DNA from: Bacteroidales bacterium
Lineage (GTDB): Bacteria > Bacteroidota > Bacteroidia > Bacteroidales > P3
NCBI GenBank assembly: GCA_017480185.1
Contig: JAFVBC010000023.1
Location: 1 to 51,733 of the forward strand
Length of the DNA stretch: 51,733 nucleotides
Direction: 5' to 3'
The notes under the pieces were generated by a model. It ran no database searches. It saw only the letters and a program-made list of their open reading frames with translations, and was not told the DNA's origin. The stretch's first letter is position 1, and each line of letters begins with the position of its first letter. Shown one piece after another: positions 18,601-27,200 of this stretch. The position numbers were made by a program, and so were the translations under genes.

Positions 18601-19267
18601 AAGATTGTCAAGCACTCTCGATACTTTGAGAAAAGAGTGCCCATGGGATAAAAAGCAAACCTTGCAAAGCCTACGCTATCTCACAATAGAAGAGGTAAAC
18701 GAGTTGAGTGAGGCCATCGTTGCCCTTGAGGTAGCAAAGGAGAACTGCGATGAAAAGGAACGAGCCATCCTTGTCGATAATCTGAAAAAAGAATTAGGCG
18801 ATGTGGCTATGCACGTACTTTTCTATGCCAAGATAGCCGAAGACGAGGGGCTGTTTACAGTCGACGATGTGTATAACGGAGTGGTTGATAAACTGATAAA
18901 AAGACATCCTTTTATATACGACAAGGGGGCGTATGGTGGTGAGAATTGGGAACAACTGAAGATGCGTGAGGGTAACCGTGCTGTGCTTGCAGGTGTGCCA
19001 CAAACGCTACCTACACTTGTCAAGACAGTGAGAATGCAGGAAAAGGTGGCTGGAGTGAAAAGCGATGATGCTCAAAACATAGATAATGCTGATATTAGAG
19101 CCCGATTTGAACACCTTGTAGAGGATGGACCAACTACAGAAACGTTTGGGGAACTATTGTTTGCCATAGTGGATTGGGGACGTGTGCACGGCATTAACGC
19201 CGACGATGCCCTGTCTATAGCAAACAGGAGATTCTATAAACAGCACGAGAATTTGGGTAAGAAATAA
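18584..19267 (+). CDS. mazG: Nucleoside triphosphate pyrophosphohydrolase MazG
   Basis: This 227-residue all-alpha NTP pyrophosphohydrolase cleaves (d)NTPs to monophosphate and pyrophosphate, cleaning damaged or non-canonical nucleotides. Motifs are LRKECPWDKKQTLQSLRYLT at the N-terminus, EEVNELSEAI and ELGDVAMHVLFYAKIAEDE (the EExxE ... ExxD metal site). The second half repeats the fold (RMQEKVAGVKSD, FGELLFAIVDWGRVHG). It overlaps the end of the RelA/SpoT gene by 17 bp. In E. coli mazG also sits near relA, where MazG can lower ppGpp; whether that link holds here is inference. Confidence 0.95.
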   Translation: MSDAFERLSSTLDTLRKECPWDKKQTLQSLRYLTIEEVNELSEAIVALEVAKENCDEKERAILVDNLKKELGDVAMHVLFYAKIAEDEGLFTVDDVYNGVVDKLIKRHPFIYDKGAYGGENWEQLKMREGNRAVLAGVPQTLPTLVKTVRMQEKVAGVKSDDAQNIDNADIRARFEHLVEDGPTTETFGELLFAIVDWGRVHGINADDALSIANRRFYKQHENLGKK

Positions 19268-19287
19268 AATTAAAACCTTAAAACAAT

Positions 19288-21048
19288 ATGAAAATTGCAA
19301 ACATTTTAGCAACGACGACTTTGGCAGTTGGACTGCTTACGTCGGCTGTTACGGAAGCCTGTACAAACTTCCTATTCACAAAAGGTGCCACAAAGGATGG
19401 TAGCACCATGATCACCTATGCTGCCGATAGTCATACTCTGTACGGAGAACTGTATTATCGTGCAGCTGCCGATCATAAACCAGGCGAAATGATGATGCTT
19501 ATCGATTGGGACACACAGACCCCTCTGTTTGAAATTCCCCAACCGACACACACGTATAGCGTGGTTGGCAACATGAACGAATATCAACTGGCTATAGGAG
19601 AAACCACCTACGGAGGTCGCGACGAATGCAACAACGGCTCGGTGAAAGGCATAGATTATGGCTCGCTGATTTATGTTACACTGCAACGCGCAAAAAATGC
19701 TCGCGAGGCCATTGCAACGATTGCTCACTTGATGGCAGACTATGGATATAGTAGTAGTGGAGAGAGCTTTTCTATTTGCGACCCGAACGAGGTTTGGATT
19801 ATGGAATTGATTGGCAAACGTGCCGAGCCAGTAAAGGCAGATGTTGCCAAAAAAATGAAATACAAGTACACCGATGGTGCTGTGTGGGTTGCACGTCGCA
19901 TACCCGATGGATATGTTTGTGGTCATGCCAATCAGGCTCGTATCACTCAGTTCCCTCTTGAGGGCAAAAAGTTTAACAAGGCTAAAGGAAAAGGTTTGCA
20001 CAGCGTGATTAGCAGTGCACATTTGGATTATATCAACGAACCCGAAGTGGAGTGTGTATACTCGGCCGATGTGATTACCTATGCTCGTGCTTGTGGTTGG
20101 TTCGACGGAAAAGACGAGCAATTCTCTTTCTCTGACACCTATTGCCCCCTTACTTTCAGTGGCATTCGTGCATGCGATGCCCGTGTTTATGCCATGTTCA
20201 ATCGCGTAAATGGCGACATGAAAAAGTACGAGAAGTATGCAATGGGTGATGCTACCGCCGAGCGTATGCCTCTTTGGATCAAGCCAGACCACAAAATTGA
20301 TGTACGCGAAGCAATGCAACTTATGCGCGACCACTATGAAGGTACGGCAATGGATATGACCAACGACCTCGGTGCAGGTCCATTCAAGTGCCCCTACCGC
20401 TGGCGCCCGATGGCATTCAAGATTGACGGCGAAACATATATCCATGAACGTGCCACCAGCACACAGCAGACTGGCTTTAGCTTTGTGGCGCAATGCCGCA
20501 GCTGGTTGCCTGCCAAAGTGGGTGGCATCTTGTGGTTTGGTGTCGACGACACCTACTCGACCGTGTATTGCCCCATGTATTGTGGCATAACCGAGATTCC
20601 TCTTTGCTTCCGTCAGGGCAATGGAGATATGCTTACCTATAGCGAAACGGCCGCATTCTGGCTTTTCAACCGTGTGGCAAACTTCGCCTACAGCCGCTAT
20701 TGCGACATGATTGTAGACCTGCAGAAAGTGCAAGACAAACTGGAGACAGGGTATATTGCCGACGTTAAAAAATTCGACAATCGAGCCAAGGAGATAGAAG
20801 GATCTGCACTGACGACTTTGCTCAACGACTTCTCAAACCGTCAGGCCGAGAAGATGATGTCAGAGTGGAATGCTTTGGATAAATACCTTTTGGTGAAATA
20901 TATTGACGGAAACATAAAGAAAGAAAAAGGCGGACAATTCGAGCGCACCGAGACTGGCAATGCCGCATCGCCACACATGCCGCACTACCGTAAAGCGTGG
21001 CAACGTATGATTGTAGAGGATCATGGCGAGGTGATAAGGCAGAAATAA
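19288..21048 (+). CDS. Secreted C69-family dipeptidase
   Basis: This 586-residue peptidase of family C69 (U34, Ntn-hydrolase fold) removes dipeptides or small peptides in the periplasm or outside the cell. An N-terminal signal peptide ends at TEA, and the next residue, Cys25 in ACTNFLFTKGATKDGS, is the predicted nucleophile exposed by processing. Other family marks are YAADSHTLYGE, GMNEYQLAIGETTYGG-like text, ETTYGGRDEC, and FSICDPNEVWIMELIGK. It lies 20 bp after mazG and is followed by a strong terminator, so it closes the recA run. Its product fits a peptide-using lifestyle together with tryptophanase next door. Confidence 0.93.
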   Translation: MKIANILATTTLAVGLLTSAVTEACTNFLFTKGATKDGSTMITYAADSHTLYGELYYRAAADHKPGEMMMLIDWDTQTPLFEIPQPTHTYSVVGNMNEYQLAIGETTYGGRDECNNGSVKGIDYGSLIYVTLQRAKNAREAIATIAHLMADYGYSSSGESFSICDPNEVWIMELIGKRAEPVKADVAKKMKYKYTDGAVWVARRIPDGYVCGHANQARITQFPLEGKKFNKAKGKGLHSVISSAHLDYINEPEVECVYSADVITYARACGWFDGKDEQFSFSDTYCPLTFSGIRACDARVYAMFNRVNGDMKKYEKYAMGDATAERMPLWIKPDHKIDVREAMQLMRDHYEGTAMDMTNDLGAGPFKCPYRWRPMAFKIDGETYIHERATSTQQTGFSFVAQCRSWLPAKVGGILWFGVDDTYSTVYCPMYCGITEIPLCFRQGNGDMLTYSETAAFWLFNRVANFAYSRYCDMIVDLQKVQDKLETGYIADVKKFDNRAKEIEGSALTTLLNDFSNRQAEKMMSEWNALDKYLLVKYIDGNIKKEKGGQFERTETGNAASPHMPHYRKAWQRMIVEDHGEVIRQK

Positions 21049-21071
21049 GGCTGCAGTTGTAAGAACTTTCG

Positions 21072-21102
21072 GGGAGGGGGTGTACACCCCCTCCCTTTTT
21101 TT
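21072..21102 (+). terminator. Intrinsic terminator after the C69 dipeptidase
   Basis: A perfect stem of ten G/C-rich pairs (21072-21081 with 21086-21095) is followed by seven T. It separates the recA run from the tryptophanase transcription unit. Confidence 0.93.
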
Positions 21103-21123
21103 GTACCCTTACTCGAAAAAACG

Positions 21124-21131
21124 TATATTTG
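21124..21131 (+). promoter_or_regulatory. -7 box of the tryptophanase leader
   Basis: TATATTTG lies within AACGTATATTTGCAC, the same extended motif as before recA. The predicted start is near 21138, leaving a leader of about 175 nt before tnaA. Confidence 0.7.
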
Positions 21132-21163
21132 CACTTGAAAACATGACGGTGTTTAATCCCAAT

Positions 21164-21220
21164 ATGACCCTGCATCGCCTCTTCTTGAACATAAAGAAGA
21201 GGGACGTGTTTTTCTGCTAA
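21164..21220 (+). CDS. Possible leader peptide upstream of tryptophanase
   Basis: A short frame encodes MTLHRLFLNIKKRDVFFC and a TAA stop; an in-frame ATG at 21143 would add seven residues but lies very close to the predicted transcription start. Codons 5-13 form a perfect 9-bp hairpin (21178-21186 with 21194-21202). The stop codon overlaps the first bases of a second, terminator-like hairpin. This layout resembles peptide-controlled attenuators. E. coli tnaA is also preceded by a leader peptide (TnaC), but this one has no Trp and no sequence similarity that I can see. It could instead be only the hairpin that matters. Existence as a translated peptide is inference. Confidence 0.45.
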   Translation: MTLHRLFLNIKKRDVFFC

Positions 21221-21278
21221 ACCACCCATGCCCTGTTTGTCAAGGTTGAGGGTGGTTTCTTTATTTGCAGTTTTTTTT
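21219..21278 (+). promoter_or_regulatory. Terminator-like attenuator hairpin before tnaA
   Basis: AAACCACCC (21219-21227) pairs perfectly with GGGTGGTTT (21250-21258). The hairpin is followed at once by a U-rich stretch (CTTTATTT) and then eight T at 21271-21278. It stands between the promoter and the gene, so it should stop part of the transcripts unless regulated. The stem starts inside the stop codon of the short leader frame, so a ribosome there would interfere with folding. Confidence 0.6.
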
Positions 21279-21312
21279 CTTTCATTTTATTAACCCTAAA
21301 TTTTATTTAGTT

Positions 21313-22689
21313 ATGGAAATTCCATTTGCCGAAGCGTGGAAAATCAAGATGGTTGAGCCCATTAAGAAGTCGACACGTGCCGAGCGCGAGAAATGGCTCG
21401 AAGAAGCCCACAACAACGTGTTCATGCTCAAGAGTGATTACGTCTATATCGATTTATTGACCGACAGCGGTACAGGTGCAATGAGCGACCGCCAATGGGC
21501 AGCAGTTATGATGGGCGATGAAAGCTATGGTGGTGCACGCTCGTTCTACCACATGAAAGACACCATTACCGAACTGACTGGTTTTGAGTATGTTATCCCT
21601 ACCCACCAGGGACGTGCCGCCGAAAACGTGCTGTTTAGTTATCTGGTAAAACCGGGCAATATCATACCTGGCAATGCCCACTTCGACACCACCAAAGGCC
21701 ATATCGAGGCCCGCAAAGCCTTTGCGGTAGACGTAACTGTCGACGAGGCCTACGACACCCAGCTGGAGCGCCCCTTTAAGGGTAATGTCAGTTTAGAAAA
21801 ACTGGAGAAAGTGTTGCAGGAAAACAAAGGCAACGTGCCGTTCATGGTGCTCACCGTTACCAACAACACTGTGGGCGGTCAGCCAGTTTCAATGCAGAAC
21901 ATTCGCGAGACTTGCGAGCTGTGCCACAAATATGGTGTGCCGGTCAACATAGATAGTGCCCGCTTCATAGAGAATGCCTACTTTATCAAAACGCGCGAGA
22001 AAGGCTATGAGAATAAGACCCTCAAAGAGATAGCCCTTGAGATGTTTGGCTATGCCGACTCGATGACCATGAGCGCCAAGAAAGACGCATTGGTGAACAT
22101 GGGTGGCTTTATTGCCACACGCAAAAAAGAGTGGTACGAAGGAGCAAAGCAATTCTGCATTCCTTTTGAGGGCTTCTTGACCTATGGCGGTATGAATGGT
22201 CGCGACATGGATGCCATGGCCGTGGGCTTGAAAGAGAACATCGAGTTTGATATGGTTGAAACCCGCATCAAACAAGTGCACTACCTTGCAGCGAAACTCG
22301 ATGAATACGGCATCCCTTATCAGCGCCCTGCTGGTGGCCATGCCATCTTTGTCGATGCCGATAAGGTGCTGACTCAAATTCCCAAAGAAGAGTTTCCGGC
22401 ACAGACATTGACCTGCGAACTTTATCTTGAGGCTGGAATTCGCGCTTGCGAAATTGGCTATGTGTTGGCCGATCGCGACCCCGTTACTCGCGAGAATCGG
22501 TTTGGTGGTAACGACTTTGTGCGTCTTTGCATCCCCCGACGCGTCTACACCAACAACCACATGGATGTTATTGCTGCTGCATTGAAGAATGTTTACGACC
22601 GTCGCGACAGCATTAAACGAGGCTTGGAAATTACGTGGGAGGCTGAACTTATGCGCCACTTCACTTGCCAATTCCGTCGTCTCAAATAG
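21313..22689 (+). CDS. tnaA: Tryptophanase
   Basis: This 458-residue PLP enzyme splits tryptophan into indole, pyruvate and ammonia. Marks are DLLTDSGTGAMSDRQW, IPTHQGRAAENV, FDTTKGH, the PLP-binding NIDSARFIENAYFIK and MSAKKDALVNMGG with the Schiff-base Lys257. Tyrosine phenol-lyase is the close alternative. Here the discriminating sites follow tryptophanase: IRACEIG (phenol-lyase has Arg in SMERG) and C-terminal MRHFT with His449 (phenol-lyase has Phe). The ATG at 21313 was chosen because upstream codons are T-rich leader. The gene is alone between its leader and a strong terminator. Product indole is a known signal in gut communities; control is probably through the leader at 21124-21278. 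Confidence 0.93.
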   Translation: MEIPFAEAWKIKMVEPIKKSTRAEREKWLEEAHNNVFMLKSDYVYIDLLTDSGTGAMSDRQWAAVMMGDESYGGARSFYHMKDTITELTGFEYVIPTHQGRAAENVLFSYLVKPGNIIPGNAHFDTTKGHIEARKAFAVDVTVDEAYDTQLERPFKGNVSLEKLEKVLQENKGNVPFMVLTVTNNTVGGQPVSMQNIRETCELCHKYGVPVNIDSARFIENAYFIKTREKGYENKTLKEIALEMFGYADSMTMSAKKDALVNMGGFIATRKKEWYEGAKQFCIPFEGFLTYGGMNGRDMDAMAVGLKENIEFDMVETRIKQVHYLAAKLDEYGIPYQRPAGGHAIFVDADKVLTQIPKEEFPAQTLTCELYLEAGIRACEIGYVLADRDPVTRENRFGGNDFVRLCIPRRVYTNNHMDVIAAALKNVYDRRDSIKRGLEITWEAELMRHFTCQFRRLK

Positions 22690-22712
22690 TCTCTTGACCG
22701 AATTGTTGCACC

Positions 22713-22753
22713 AGATAGGTGGTCTGCCGTTGGGTAGACCACCTATCTTTTTT
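22713..22753 (+). terminator. Intrinsic terminator of tnaA
   Basis: A perfect 13-bp stem (22713-22725 with 22736-22748) is followed by a T-run to 22753. From here to 22819 I see nothing but G-rich sequence. Confidence 0.93.
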
Positions 22754-22819
22754 GCTTTCTGCATGCTTTATGGGGGAGGGGGATGGCGAGACAACAAGAT
22801 GGGAAGGTGGCATCAAATA

Positions 22820-22910
22820 GGTATCAACTAAGGCCGTTCTTCAGTCGTTCTTCAGTGACTGACTGAAGAAATACTGAAGAACGGCCTTAGTTGACCCCTA
22901 CTTGCCCCTT
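22820..22910. repeat. CTTCAGT palindromic element, copy 2
   Basis: Perfect 21-bp arms (22825-22845 with 22873-22893) contain the GTTCTTCAGT unit and end in GGTATCAACTAAGG on the left and CCTTAGTTGACCCCTACTTG on the right. The element shares arms and the CTACTTGCCCCTT end with copy 1. It lies between the tnaA terminator and xerC. A frame running in from 22891 into xerC is an accident of the repeat. Confidence 0.88.
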
Positions 22911-23015
22911 TGTTGATGTGATGAAGCATTGGCTCAAAAAAGACCCTCTGAATAACGAGATGTTGGCTTATCGTGGTCGGGGAAAAAATGTTGTACACGA
23001 TGGGGCTTTATTTCG

Positions 23016-23023
23016 TAACTTTG
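23016..23023 (+). promoter_or_regulatory. -7 box directly at the xerC start
   Basis: TAACTTTG is a perfect -7 box with a TTG at 22991-22993 as a possible -33 element. Transcription should begin at about 23028-23030, on top of the tandem ATG at 23026/23029, so the mRNA would be leaderless or nearly so. Confidence 0.55.
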
Positions 23024-23025
23024 CT

Positions 23026-23934
23026 ATGATGAATGTGGATGAGGCTATAGACCGTTTTGAGCGCTATATTGCAAGCGAACGCCGCATGGCTACGGGTACG
23101 GTGGTCAATTATATGACCGACTTGGCCGATTTTGCTCGTGTGCTTGAGGCGGCCGATGTGCAGCAGGTGGCTTCCATTTCGGCACAGCATGTGCGCTTGT
23201 GGCAGATGGGTCTCATTGAGCGTGGCGATGCGGTGAGCACCGTGAGACGCAAGTTGTCGTCGGTGAGCAGTTGGATTGATTTTTTGCGCCGTGAGGGCGA
23301 GTTGGAAACCGATGTGATGGCCAAGGTTACAAAGCCCAAACTTCCTAAACGTTTGCCTGTGTTTTATCGCACAACCGAGGCCGAGCACCTCTACGACGAT
23401 GGCTTATTCGACACGTCGTTTGTTGGTCAGCGCAACAAACTTATGCTTCGTATGCTCTACGAGACAGGTGTGCGACGGTCGGAATTGGTGGGGGTGGATG
23501 TGGCCGATGTGGATTTTGGTCATCATGTTATCAAGGTGTTGGGTAAGCGTAATAAACAACGCCTCATCCCGATTGAGTCGGAGTTGGAAGCTGCCATTGA
23601 GGGCTATTTGCAGTTGCGCGAGCAAGTGTGTCCGTGTAGCGACAGACTTTTTGTGTCGGACAAGGGCAATGCCATAACGCCGACGGTGGTCTACAGCGTT
23701 GTGAAGAAGTACATGACAAGTCTTTCGACGGCCGACCGCATAAGTCCACACGTGTTTCGCCACACTTTTGCCACCCACATGCTCAACGAGGGTGCCAATA
23801 TTCAAGCCATAAAGGAACTTTTGGGTCATTCCAGCCTCTCAACCACCGAAATATATGCCCACACCACCCGTGAGCACTTGAAAACTGAATATATGAACGC
23901 TCATCCGCGTGGAAAACACAATAAAAACCAATAA
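23026..23934 (+). CDS. Tyrosine recombinase XerC/XerD type
   Basis: This site-specific recombinase of 302 residues probably resolves chromosome dimers at dif, with a partner elsewhere. The SAM-like N-terminal core-binding domain (FERYIASERRMATGTVVNYM) is followed by the catalytic domain with the complete set: Arg in TGVRRSELVGV, Lys in VLGKRNKQRLIPI, HxxR in HVFRHTFATHML, His in LLGHSSLSTTEIYAH and Tyr in the same segment. The frame stays open upstream to 22891, but that part lies in the palindromic repeat and lacks domain sequence, so ATG 23026 (or 23029) is chosen. It is followed after 15 bp by hpf, the usual pairing in Bacteroidetes. XerC versus XerD cannot be decided here. Confidence 0.92.
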   Translation: MMNVDEAIDRFERYIASERRMATGTVVNYMTDLADFARVLEAADVQQVASISAQHVRLWQMGLIERGDAVSTVRRKLSSVSSWIDFLRREGELETDVMAKVTKPKLPKRLPVFYRTTEAEHLYDDGLFDTSFVGQRNKLMLRMLYETGVRRSELVGVDVADVDFGHHVIKVLGKRNKQRLIPIESELEAAIEGYLQLREQVCPCSDRLFVSDKGNAITPTVVYSVVKKYMTSLSTADRISPHVFRHTFATHMLNEGANIQAIKELLGHSSLSTTEIYAHTTREHLKTEYMNAHPRGKHNKNQ

Positions 23935-23949
23935 GAAAGGAGCAACATC

Positions 23950-24240
23950 ATGAACATTATCATCAACAGTGTGAAGTTCAAAGCTGATGAAAAACTGGAA
24001 CGTTTTGTCAACGAGAAAGTTGCAAAACTTGACCGAATGGCCGACAACATTGTGAGGTGTGAAGTTACGTTGAAGGTTGATAAGCCCGAAACTGACAATA
24101 ATAAGATTGCCGAGATGCAGCTGTTTTTGCCTGGGCAGACGCTGTTCAATAGTAAGCAAGCCGACACTTTTGAGCAGGCTGTGGCCGATTGTGTCGACGC
24201 AATGAAAAATCAAGTTGAAAGATACAAGAACGGCAAGTAA
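23950..24240 (+). CDS. Ribosome hibernation-promoting factor (short HPF/RaiA family)
   Basis: This 96-residue cytosolic protein binds the 30S decoding centre and inactivates ribosomes in stationary phase. It has the short-form length and the beta-alpha-beta-beta-beta-alpha layout (MNIIINSVKFKADEKLERFV, then KLDRMADNIVRCEVTLKV, ending FEQAVADCVDAMKNQVERYK). A GAAAGGAGC before the ATG is one of the few Shine-Dalgarno-like sites in the window. It is co-transcribed with the recombinase 15 bp upstream and ends at a bidirectional terminator. Confidence 0.93.
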   Translation: MNIIINSVKFKADEKLERFVNEKVAKLDRMADNIVRCEVTLKVDKPETDNNKIAEMQLFLPGQTLFNSKQADTFEQAVADCVDAMKNQVERYKNGK

Positions 24241-24253
24241 AAGTGTCGTTGCT

Positions 24254-24295
24254 CGATGGGCGTGGCATACTATGGTCTGCCACGCCCATCGTTTT
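24254..24295. terminator. Bidirectional terminator between hpf and the type B giant gene
   Basis: A perfect 14-bp stem (24254-24267 with 24278-24291) is followed by TTTTG on the plus strand. It lies between two convergent genes and should serve both. Confidence 0.85.
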
Positions 24296-24296
24296 G

Positions 24297-27200
24297 TTAT
24301 CTGATAAGCATCACCGACCCCGTGCGATATTGATATTGTTCGGGCTTAAAGCTGGCACTGTATCGTATACGGAACACGTAGGTGCCCATTGGGCAGTTGA
24401 TGCCGTTGGTGTTCTTCCCGTCCCAGTGCTCGTCGATGTCGGTTGAGTGGTAAACCAGCAGCCCTTTACGGTTAAAGATGTCTATTTCGTAGTGGCTTAT
24501 GTTTTTCCCTCTCACGAAGAATGTTTTGTTGTCGTCGGCTACGGGTGTGAAAGCGTTGGGTATGAATAGGTCGGATATGTGTATCGGGATGGCTTGCCAT
24601 GCAGTATCATAGCATGTTCCATTGGTCACAACTAATGCAATCCTTAAGGAGTCGTTGTTTTCAGAGGCTATACCGTTGATGCTGAAGTTGGTGTCGGATA
24701 TGGGCTGTCCGTCTATTATCCATTGGCGCGAAGCATAGGTCTGACTTTGGTCAATGGCCGAAAAACGCAGGTCGGGCGGTACGATAAATAGGGGGCGAAC
24801 GCGTAGGGTTGCTGTCGGTCGCGAGAATGGGCTAAGTGTTATCGATGTCGACACAGGGCAGCGTGCAATGGTGTCGTAGTCGGCATCAAGCCTGTAGGTT
24901 GTTGTCTGCACAGGTTTCACCGCAAGGTAAGTCTCGCTTTCGTGCCCTACGAGAGTGGAATCGACAACGGAGGTCGTCCAACGCCAGAAACGAGCATTGC
25001 CCGTAGCCTCTATGGAGTGGTAGAGCGTGTTGCAGTCGGGGTGGCTTTCGACGCTTATTTGTGGTGGCTGCATGCTGTGCAAATCCAGTTCAAGTCGGTA
25101 AATGCTATCGCATTGGTGTGTGGTGTAGTGTTGACGGGTGGCTTGCAGCGAAGTGTCGGATGCGGCAAAGTGCACCACTGTGTCGCGCCACGAATAGTCT
25201 CGGGCTGTAATACAAAGCGAATCTCGTTCGACAAAAAGATAGGCGGGGTAGAGTGTTAGTGAATGGTGCAACGTATCGATGCAGCCGTTGGTGTCAACGG
25301 TAGCATAGTGGTACACAATATCGGTATGTGTTGCTAATCGAATGGTATCGGTGAGGTAGTTCGCAATGGTTTGTGCGTGCAATATTGTAGGGGGAACTAT
25401 CGGGTGGTTGTTGCATTGCACAGTGTCGCCTGTAAGGATTATATTTGGATGAGCAAACCCTATGTGTAGTGGCAGAGTGAGTGTGTCTATACACTGGTTG
25501 TTGGCTATACCAGCCATCAGTGTTACGGTGTATAGGCCAGTGTCCGATAGGTGTAGACTAATGTTGTTGGCTATGCTTGTGTCGCCATTGGGCAATATCC
25601 ACATCCCCGTTTCGCACCTTTCACCTGTACCTATGGGAGTAACACCGTCGGCCGATATTGTGCTGCGGTTGGTCAGTTGCAAGTCGAAAGCGCATTGCCC
25701 TTGGGTCAGCACGGTGTCTATTATGGCAAGGGGGAAACGAGCTCCGGCAAATGCACTCATTGTAAACTTGCATGTTGGTTGGTCAATAAAGCTCAAGTCG
25801 CAGTAGTAGGTAACACTGTTGTCGCTGGGCACATATATTGATTGTTCGGTGCTAATGGTTGTGTTGCTGTGATTGGTATACCATCGGTAGTTAAATCCAT
25901 CGGGCACCGAGAAACGATTGCTTGCCACATGGCTACACCCTTCGCTACTCATGCTCTTTTGGGAGCATTCAAGTGTAAAGTAGGCATACCCGAAGTGCGA
26001 CCCTTCGCCACAATCGTTGGTGGTGAGCCGTATCAGTATGGTTTGTCCTGCGTAGGGCGTTAGGTCAAGTCCAACGGTAGTCCAGTCTTTCCACAGCACA
26101 TCGTTGGCGGCAATGTTCCAGCCCAAGTTGGCATTTGCAATAAAGTCGGCTTTGCTGCAAGCGTCAATTAGTTCGCCTTGCTGGTTGAGTACCTCCATCC
26201 TAAATCGAGGTTGCAGACGCTGGCTGTGTTCGGGGTCCTGCAACACGGCGGCATATTTAAGTAGTAGCAAGTCGGCGTTGTCAAGATCAACGGTCATAGA
26301 ATAGGTTATGCATTCAGCCTCGGCTTGCCCAGCACCGCCGGATGACCAATTGCCCAAACGCACCGATGCTTCGTGCCCCATGGGCACTGTGCGCAGTCTG
26401 TTGTCGGTACGGGCATCCCGTTCGGCAGTGTCGTTATGAACTGTGTGGCGACTTGTTGGACTGGTATATCCGTAGTCAACCCTACCCGTGTTGGCTGAAG
26501 GATTGTCGTAACTGCCATACTGACATGTTACGTATCCTGCTGTGAGGTTGGTATAGTCTATGCATCCACTTCCTCCCATCGGAGTGAAGATGTGGAAAGT
26601 GTCGGTGATTTGATAGTTTATGCAGGCATCAGTACAGGAACTTCTGACAAAAAACGTGTAGTTTTTCAGTGGCACTAAATTGTAAATGGTGACTGATGTT
26701 GTGCCCGACACACGGCGCAAGATTCCACTTCCGGGGATAAAACCACTTTCTCCATATTCGAAATCTATTGTCAGGCTCCCCTGTTGTTCCCATTCAAAAC
26801 GCACGCTTGTGGGGGTTGCCTCGGCAATGTGCATATTGTTGTGAGAACAGGTGTTGACCATAAAACGGCGAATCTCCACCGCATCGGTTGTGTTGATGCG
26901 AAGTGCTAAAAGTCGCCCTGTACCGAAGTAGTGAGATAGCGCCTTACTACATAGTTGAAATGTTTGATTGCTAATGTAGAAAGCACATATTGAATCGAAA
27001 GAATCGGCATCGGTTGCATCACTCATCACTCCCAAAGTAACGTTGGTTGCATAGCCAGAGGTGGTTTGTGCTTCAAACGTAACGTTAAGTTTGTTCATGC
27101 TGTCAATGTCGAACCGTGGTATGATGTAATATCTTGTAGCAGCATTGCTGTCAGTCAGTGTTTGCCACCTGCTGGGTATGCTACTTCGAAGAGAATAGGT

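Noticed and set aside
19372..20733. 453-residue minus-strand frame opposite the C69 peptidase
   Set aside because: Shadow of a recognised peptidase; low-complexity His/Cys-rich composition and no start signals.
21313..22689. Tyrosine phenol-lyase
   Set aside because: The discriminating positions read EIG and MRHFT, as in tryptophanase, instead of the Arg and Phe of phenol-lyases.
22891..23025. N-terminal extension of the XerC-like recombinase
   Set aside because: This part of the frame begins in the palindromic repeat and contains a promoter; it has no recombinase-domain sequence.
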